Of a stretch of 64,000 bases of DNA, positions 58,866 to 64,000 are shown piece by piece. Source of the DNA: Heterodera schachtii (Eukaryota > Nematoda > Chromadorea > Rhabditida > Heteroderidae); assembly GCA_023374025.1 (NCBI GenBank), contig SIJG01000064.1:147943-211942 (forward strand), written 5' to 3'. Each line of letters starts with the position of its first letter. Within the stretch, counting starts at the first letter, position 1. Position numbers and translations under genes: made by a program. The notes under the pieces are model-generated. The model did not search any database. It saw only the letters and a list, made by a program, of their open reading frames with translations, and had not been told where the DNA came from.

Positions 58866-61010
58866 CTGCTTATTAAGACAATATTAGGATTGTTATGCGC
58901 GGCTTCGTTGCTTCTCACTTTTCACTCGGTTCCCTCCTTCCATCGTTTGTTGGCATTTTGTAAATTTGACGAAAAATAAAATTGGGAAAAACAATTTTAG
59001 AAATATCGTTGCCGATTTTTTGCACATTTTCACATTTTGTCACATTAATGCGAAATGTTTGCAGGTTTTGGATGGACGCTCGAAAATGCCTTCGAATTAT
59101 CCAACCGAGTCGAAGCTGCTGATCATCCGATCGACTGAAAGGAGTCGGAAGGGTTAAGCTTAATCCGTCGCTTTAAACATGATTTGTTGTGGGTTTGTGT
59201 TTGACCAATTTCGGCGCATTGCTTTCAATGCCAAAAGCTTAAAACTTCATCCTTTCCTTATTTATTTATTTATTTAAATTAGTTTTAAAATATATTTAGA
59301 AAATAATTGGAAAAAAATGCCAACAGATGAATGCGCATAGTCACTTATTTTAAGGCACTTTTTTAGGTTTTGTCTCCTACCCTAAATTTTAAAAGATATT
59401 AATTTGATCCTAAAACATGAAATCCTCATTCAATTTTATGATTAATCGGGATAAAGTTTTTTATTCCAAATTTAAAGCTGTGGGGGCAGAAACAAAGGTA
59501 AAATATATATATATATATATGGGGGTGATACTAATGCTTCAAATAAGGGAGTGGAAAAGAAAGGGGGGGGGGGAAAGAGAAGCTGCCGGATAAAGCTTTG
59601 GATGGATGATCATTACGCGCGATTATCCATCAGCAAGCCAGCGCAATTGCAGCTCAATTATTTGGGCCAAAGAAGCGACGGATGAACCAACGAACGAACG
59701 AACGAACGAATGATCGATCATTTACCTCCCCCCCCCCCACCCCAATTGTCATGACATGGCAAATTTTGCTACTGATCAGCGTGAGGACGGATCATCATCA
59801 TCATCATTAAATACTGCTAATGAGGGGCTATCTTTGTCCAAAATTGGACTTCGAGGACAAAGAAAAGAGGGCAAAGCAGAAGTGGGGGAAGTGGGAAAAC
59901 ATTGAGTGGAGACTGAACGAAGGTGAGGGAAGGGAGCGGAAGAAATCAATTTCCGAGTGGAGCCGACGGATTGGCGGGGGGGGGGGGGGGGGGAGAAGCC
60001 GGCAATTTTCACGCGCAGCGCCCATCTGAAAAAGCGAGGAATAATTCAGCATGGCGAATGATGCGGGGGGCATTCACAAATAGGAAGAATGAACGACGAA
60101 TTGGGAGGGGGACGAATTGGGGGAGGTGCCATTGGGGGGGGGGGGGGGGAAGAGTGATTGACCAGTCCATCGGGAAGGGGAGACAACCGAAAAACAACCG
60201 GACAGACAGACTGAGGGAGGGAGGGAGAGAATAATGAGGGACACGGCACAATCGAAAACAGAGGGGGGGGGGGGGGGGGTAATGCATGTTGTAAGTCAAA
60301 GCTAACCATTAGCAAACATTTTTAATAATAAATATACAAAAATATTTTTATAATTTAAAATTTTTGGTAATTTACGGCAATAAATATAATTTAAGTTTCT
60401 TTTTTCTTCTTTGTTCCTTTTGTTTCTTCTTGCTACCGGTTTCTTTTTATTGTCCTTATTAAGTTTTTTTTTGTGTGTTTTCCCATAAAACAATAAATAA
60501 ACTTGAAGGAGGGAATAAATTAGTGGAAGAAAATCATGCACACTTAATTACTGTAATTTGGAATGGGAGGGATAATTGGGGGGGGGGGGGGTAATAAAAT
60601 GAAATAATTGAAAAAGGGGATCAAATGGAAAGAAAGGAAAAGCAATGGGAGAGGCAATAAACTCACTGAAACTTGTTGTTTTAAAAATCAAAATGATCCG
60701 CATTTTGTGACCCAAAAGTTGGGGAAAGGCCAACAGAATCATTTAAAGTGAAAAACAACGCAAATTGGAAAATTAAATCTCTGTATTTATACAAAATTGG
60801 GAATTAAAAATTTGTCGCATTTAAAAGAATAAAACATTAATTTAATAAGGAAATAATAAAACAATGCCTTCAAAAGAGAAAAGCTAAATTAAAAGCAGAA
60901 AGAAATAATTGAAAATGAGTTTTGAATTCAATTCATTTTGGTGCAGAAAAAGAATAAATTACCCGATCGAAAGAATGGGAAATGTTTTTTTTAATCATCG
61001 AATGCCTTGG
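58866..61010. other. Region between ZP gene and GGT copy 2, no firm gene
   Basis: Dense in G and C runs (about 59560, 59728, 59977, 60135, 60265, 60580) and one (AT)n microsatellite at about 59500-59520. A plus-strand piece near 59065-59157 (VLDGRSKMPSNYPTESKLL after a GTTTGCAG) looks protein-like but has no partner exons. Confidence 0.45.
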
Positions 61011-63906
61011 CTAATACCCCGCCGGGTAAGTCGCGGTTTTCCGACGAAAATCACTGAAAAATTGAAATGAATGGTCCTTGAAAAGCGAGTGACCTCCCCC
61101 TCCCCTCCCCTGGCCACCTGTTCCCGTGGATAAAGCCGTCCTCCATGACAATCAGTGCTTGAACAACGCTTGGCTGCTTTTCGATCGCTAATTGCAAAGG
61201 TAATTAATTATCAAAAACGATCAGATGCTCCTCACCCGTCATGTTCTGATTGCGTTCCTCGACTAAGAATTTTATCAGCGGCTAAACCGGATATTTGTTT
61301 AAAATTCTGATTTTGCATTGGTAATGAAGCACAGACCTGGGGGATTGATTTCTCGTATTCGCTAAATAATTAAATTAAAACGGAAAAAGGCATTAATTTA
61401 CGTAAATGGAGGCAAAAATTGGTTATGAAAACGCGGGGCATCGACCGATTCTTTGATGGTCTGAACGGTGGTCAAAGTTAATTAATGGCTAATTGTGAGA
61501 TTTGCCCTTTCCGACTTGGTTAAAAATGAGTGCTCTGATCACTGTTTGGGCGACGGCGGAAATTATCCTAAGGAAAATCATTTTAATAAACCAATTTTGT
61601 TTTTTAATTTGCCTTGACCCTCCCGACCCTCCGACTGCCATTTTCACCTGAAATAAGCGAAATTTATTCTAAAAATGTTTTTTTAATCACTTTTCCGTTG
61701 TTTTTGTTGTACACAATCATCGGACTCATTGAGGACATTGGCCGCTTTTTGGGCACAATGTAATTAGTGGGAGAAGGAGCGAATCCGAACAAATTGGTCA
61801 TATTGGGGGTACTTGAGGACAAATTAGAAAGTAATTAAAGGCATTAATTAATATTTGTTAATTATTTTGGTCAATTTATTATTATTTTACCTAAAATCAT
61901 CCATTTGATCATTCCAAATAATTCCTTTAAATAAAATAAATGAATATATTCATTCTTTTTTGTTACATTTTTACCTAAAGTTGGCGAAACGCGCTTCGAA
62001 CCGAGCCTAAATCAAAATGGAATCCGAAGTTTTTAATTAAGCCTATTCCATTTTTGTTTTGCGTTTTTCATACAATTGGTTTATTGTGCTCGTCGCCGAA
62101 ATGGCATTGCCCTCGTGGTCAATTGCAACGACATGCGAAGTGCCTAAAGGAGCAGTGGACATTTGTTGTTTTAATTTGCGCTTTCTTGCGGATTTACCGT
62201 GGTCTGGCACATGGCCAGTCAAATCCAACGAATAGTAATTAAGGGGCTGTGCCTTTTCGGGAATTAGCGAAGCGATCCATTTGGAAAAAGCGCTGAATTG
62301 GGAAGCATTGAAACAAAACAAAAAAGAAAGGCAAAAGCGCACTGTTTGGTCATATTGCGACTGATCAGCCGAGCATTTTTCACAAAAGCCGAATCACCTG
62401 ACAAAGCAAATGATCATTTGCAAATGGAACTGAAAAAGTGGTCAATTTGCTTACCGAGTTTTGTCCGTTGGGCATAAGCGAATTTTTGCACTTCGACGAG
62501 TCGGTGGTACACCAAAGGATCGTCCAGGTTCACTTTTTCGTCCCGATAGAAATCTTTGGGTAAAAGTGCCGTTCTTTCGTTGCCTTTGGCACTTTGCCTT
62601 CCCTTCACTTACGCGCCATCACTCCGATGATCGCCTGGGCAACGGCGAACGACGACGGGGCCGGCGGACCGCACATGACCAACTCGTCGGACAGAAGCTC
62701 ACTCTCCAGCGGAGTCTCGTGGATGACGGTCCTTTGGGACAATTAGTGGTAATTAAATTGAATAATAATCATTTCGGGAGTGTCCTCAGTCTGTGCCACC
62801 CACTCGTATTGTTCCAAGTCCTCCACGCTCACATAACCTCCGTTCTCTTTGATTTCTGCAGAGATTGTCTGTGCAATTCCACCTGAAGTTTGACAAATAA
62901 ACTAAATGTAATTCTTTCATTTATTTTTGTGCCTTTGTAAAACAATTCGATGGGATTCGGTGCGACGGCCAATTCGTCCAACTGCGATTTGGGGGAAATG
63001 AATAGGTAAACTCAAGAAACTTTCTCGGAAGCATTTTTTACGAGTTCCGCCAGCCGTTCCCTCGTCATAATGTCTCCCTCTTCGAAGACTCTCCCCGTTT
63101 TTTTGTCCACAAAAATACGCCTAAATCCAATTGAAAATGGACAATTAAGTATTGTTAATTATTTATAATTAAATCCAAATAATATTCTCAGTGTCTCCGT
63201 TTCCCACTTCAAATTTTGGTCCTCTTCAATGTCGTCCTCTTTCTGCTGAAGAACCATTGCCAAATTTGAGGAGACCTAAAGCACAACAAATTGAATGCCA
63301 TTGGCAGAGATTGCAGCGGACGGGAAATCCGAAGCGCGCCAATTTAATTGCCGGTTCGAACAGCCGTTTCCAAGTGACGCGGCCGCTGCCGAACTTTGTG
63401 AAAGCGGTCCAAAAGCCGTGCAATTCCCCGGGCACAGCGATGGACCTAAATGAAAATGGAAAATAAATTAAATAATTTCACAAATGTTTTGGTGCCCTTT
63501 CGACCTGTATCCGATGACCGAGTCGCGTGGTGTGCCAACGTACATCGTCGAATTGGTGCCCAGCGGCGCAGTCTCTCGCGCGTCAATTGTCGTGCACCTC
63601 TGAAAGGCTTAAAAGCAATTGGCAATCAAATGAGTGAACGCTTTGCCTGCGTGCTGGTGTTGTACAATGTCATTATGAAGCCACCGCCGAGGCCCGACGA
63701 CTGCGGATTGACGACGCCAATGCACAGCAAACTGGCTGAAATGGCACATTGGGAATGGGGAGGGGGGGGGGGGGGGAGAAGAGTGCCAATGCCAACCGAT
63801 CATCGAATCAACCGAATTTCCGCCCTCCAGCAAAACATCCCTTAAATGAAGCAAAAATTAAAACAAAGAAATTTCTCCGAACCTTCCGATTTCGCTACAA
63901 AGACCT
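61011..63906 (-). CDS. Gamma-glutamyltransferase, copy 2 (N-terminus beyond window)
   Basis: Paralogue of the gene at 2.7-7.2 kb, same strand. Reading from the right: [146 protein letters not shown]. The catalytic block is [20 protein letters not shown], with the nucleophile Thr in GTSH, followed by [12 protein letters not shown]. It ends TYPAGY at 61011. The order and spacing match the whole extracellular GGT fold. At least one intron (after NTSTQ) starts with GC. The membrane anchor and start lie beyond 64000. Unlike copy 1, I saw no broken junction. Confidence 0.88.
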
Positions 63907-64000
63907 AAACGAAGTTTGAGTTGCCACACGCCAATCCGTTAGGCCATTGAAACAATGTAATTACATTCAATTAATTAATTCCCCCTTTTTAATTGCCCCA

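Noticed and set aside
1..64000. CRISPR arrays, bacterial operons, ribosomal RNA genes, spliced-leader RNA genes
   Set aside because: None is recognisable. Gene structure is eukaryotic, and I saw no rRNA or spliced-leader sequence.

Overview
This is eukaryotic, nematode-type DNA. The genes are broken into many short exons by introns of about 40 to 800 bases, the background is AT-rich with many TTAATTAA-like stretches, and the protein families are animal ones: Smad, Wnt, insulin-like peptide, ionotropic receptor, ELO elongase, ZnT zinc transporter, PDZ, ZP, purple acid phosphatase and gamma-glutamyltransferase. At least 13 introns have to begin with GC rather than GT for the protein to read through. 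Together with the very common runs of G or C, this points to a plant-parasitic tylenchid (cyst-nematode-like) genome; that placement is inference and I do not name a species. Exon boundaries were worked out by hand from reading frame, splice sites and family motifs, so coding models are firm where a conserved family guides them and weaker elsewhere. The six-frame open frames over the minisatellites and C/G tracts are not genes.

Layout, left to right. 0.5-2.3 kb (+): Smad MH2 gene. 2.7-7.2 kb (-): gamma-glutamyltransferase, copy 1. 7.2-10.5 kb: non-coding, with a G14/C14 hairpin and a foldback element. 10.5-12.1 kb (+): fatty-acid elongase with a minisatellite in one intron. 13.1-18.5 kb (-): three genes in a row, namely an ionotropic (glutamate-receptor-like) channel, a small secreted helical protein and an insulin-like peptide. 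21.6-21.9 kb (-): tiny secreted cysteine-rich protein. 22.8-25.8 kb (+): complete 13-exon zinc transporter. 26-27 kb (-): unknown, nearly intronless charged ORF. 28.2-35.9 kb (-): two PDZ-protein coding regions separated by a charged coding stretch and a 1 kb purine minisatellite. 38.5-41.5 kb (-): complete 10-exon Wnt. 43.9-50.2 kb (+): purple acid phosphatase with a long charged tail and an antisense ORF nested in its largest intron. 50.8-55.0 kb (+): transmembrane cholinesterase-like protein. 55.4-58.9 kb (-): unknown 272-residue protein and a ZP-N transmembrane protein. 61.0-63.9 kb (-): second gamma-glutamyltransferase, cut by the window end.

The genes do not form one pathway. Several are developmental or sensory signalling components (Smad, Wnt, insulin-like, ionotropic receptor, PDZ scaffolds). 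Others are surface or secreted enzymes (two GGTs, acid phosphatase, esterase) or secreted peptides of unknown role. The introns and gaps hold several long inverted-repeat (foldback) elements. The most unusual features are the GC-AG introns, two micro-exons (21 and 24 nt), the phosphatase tail, the long insulin precursor, the cysteine-rich peptide and an apparently non-AG acceptor in GGT copy 1.
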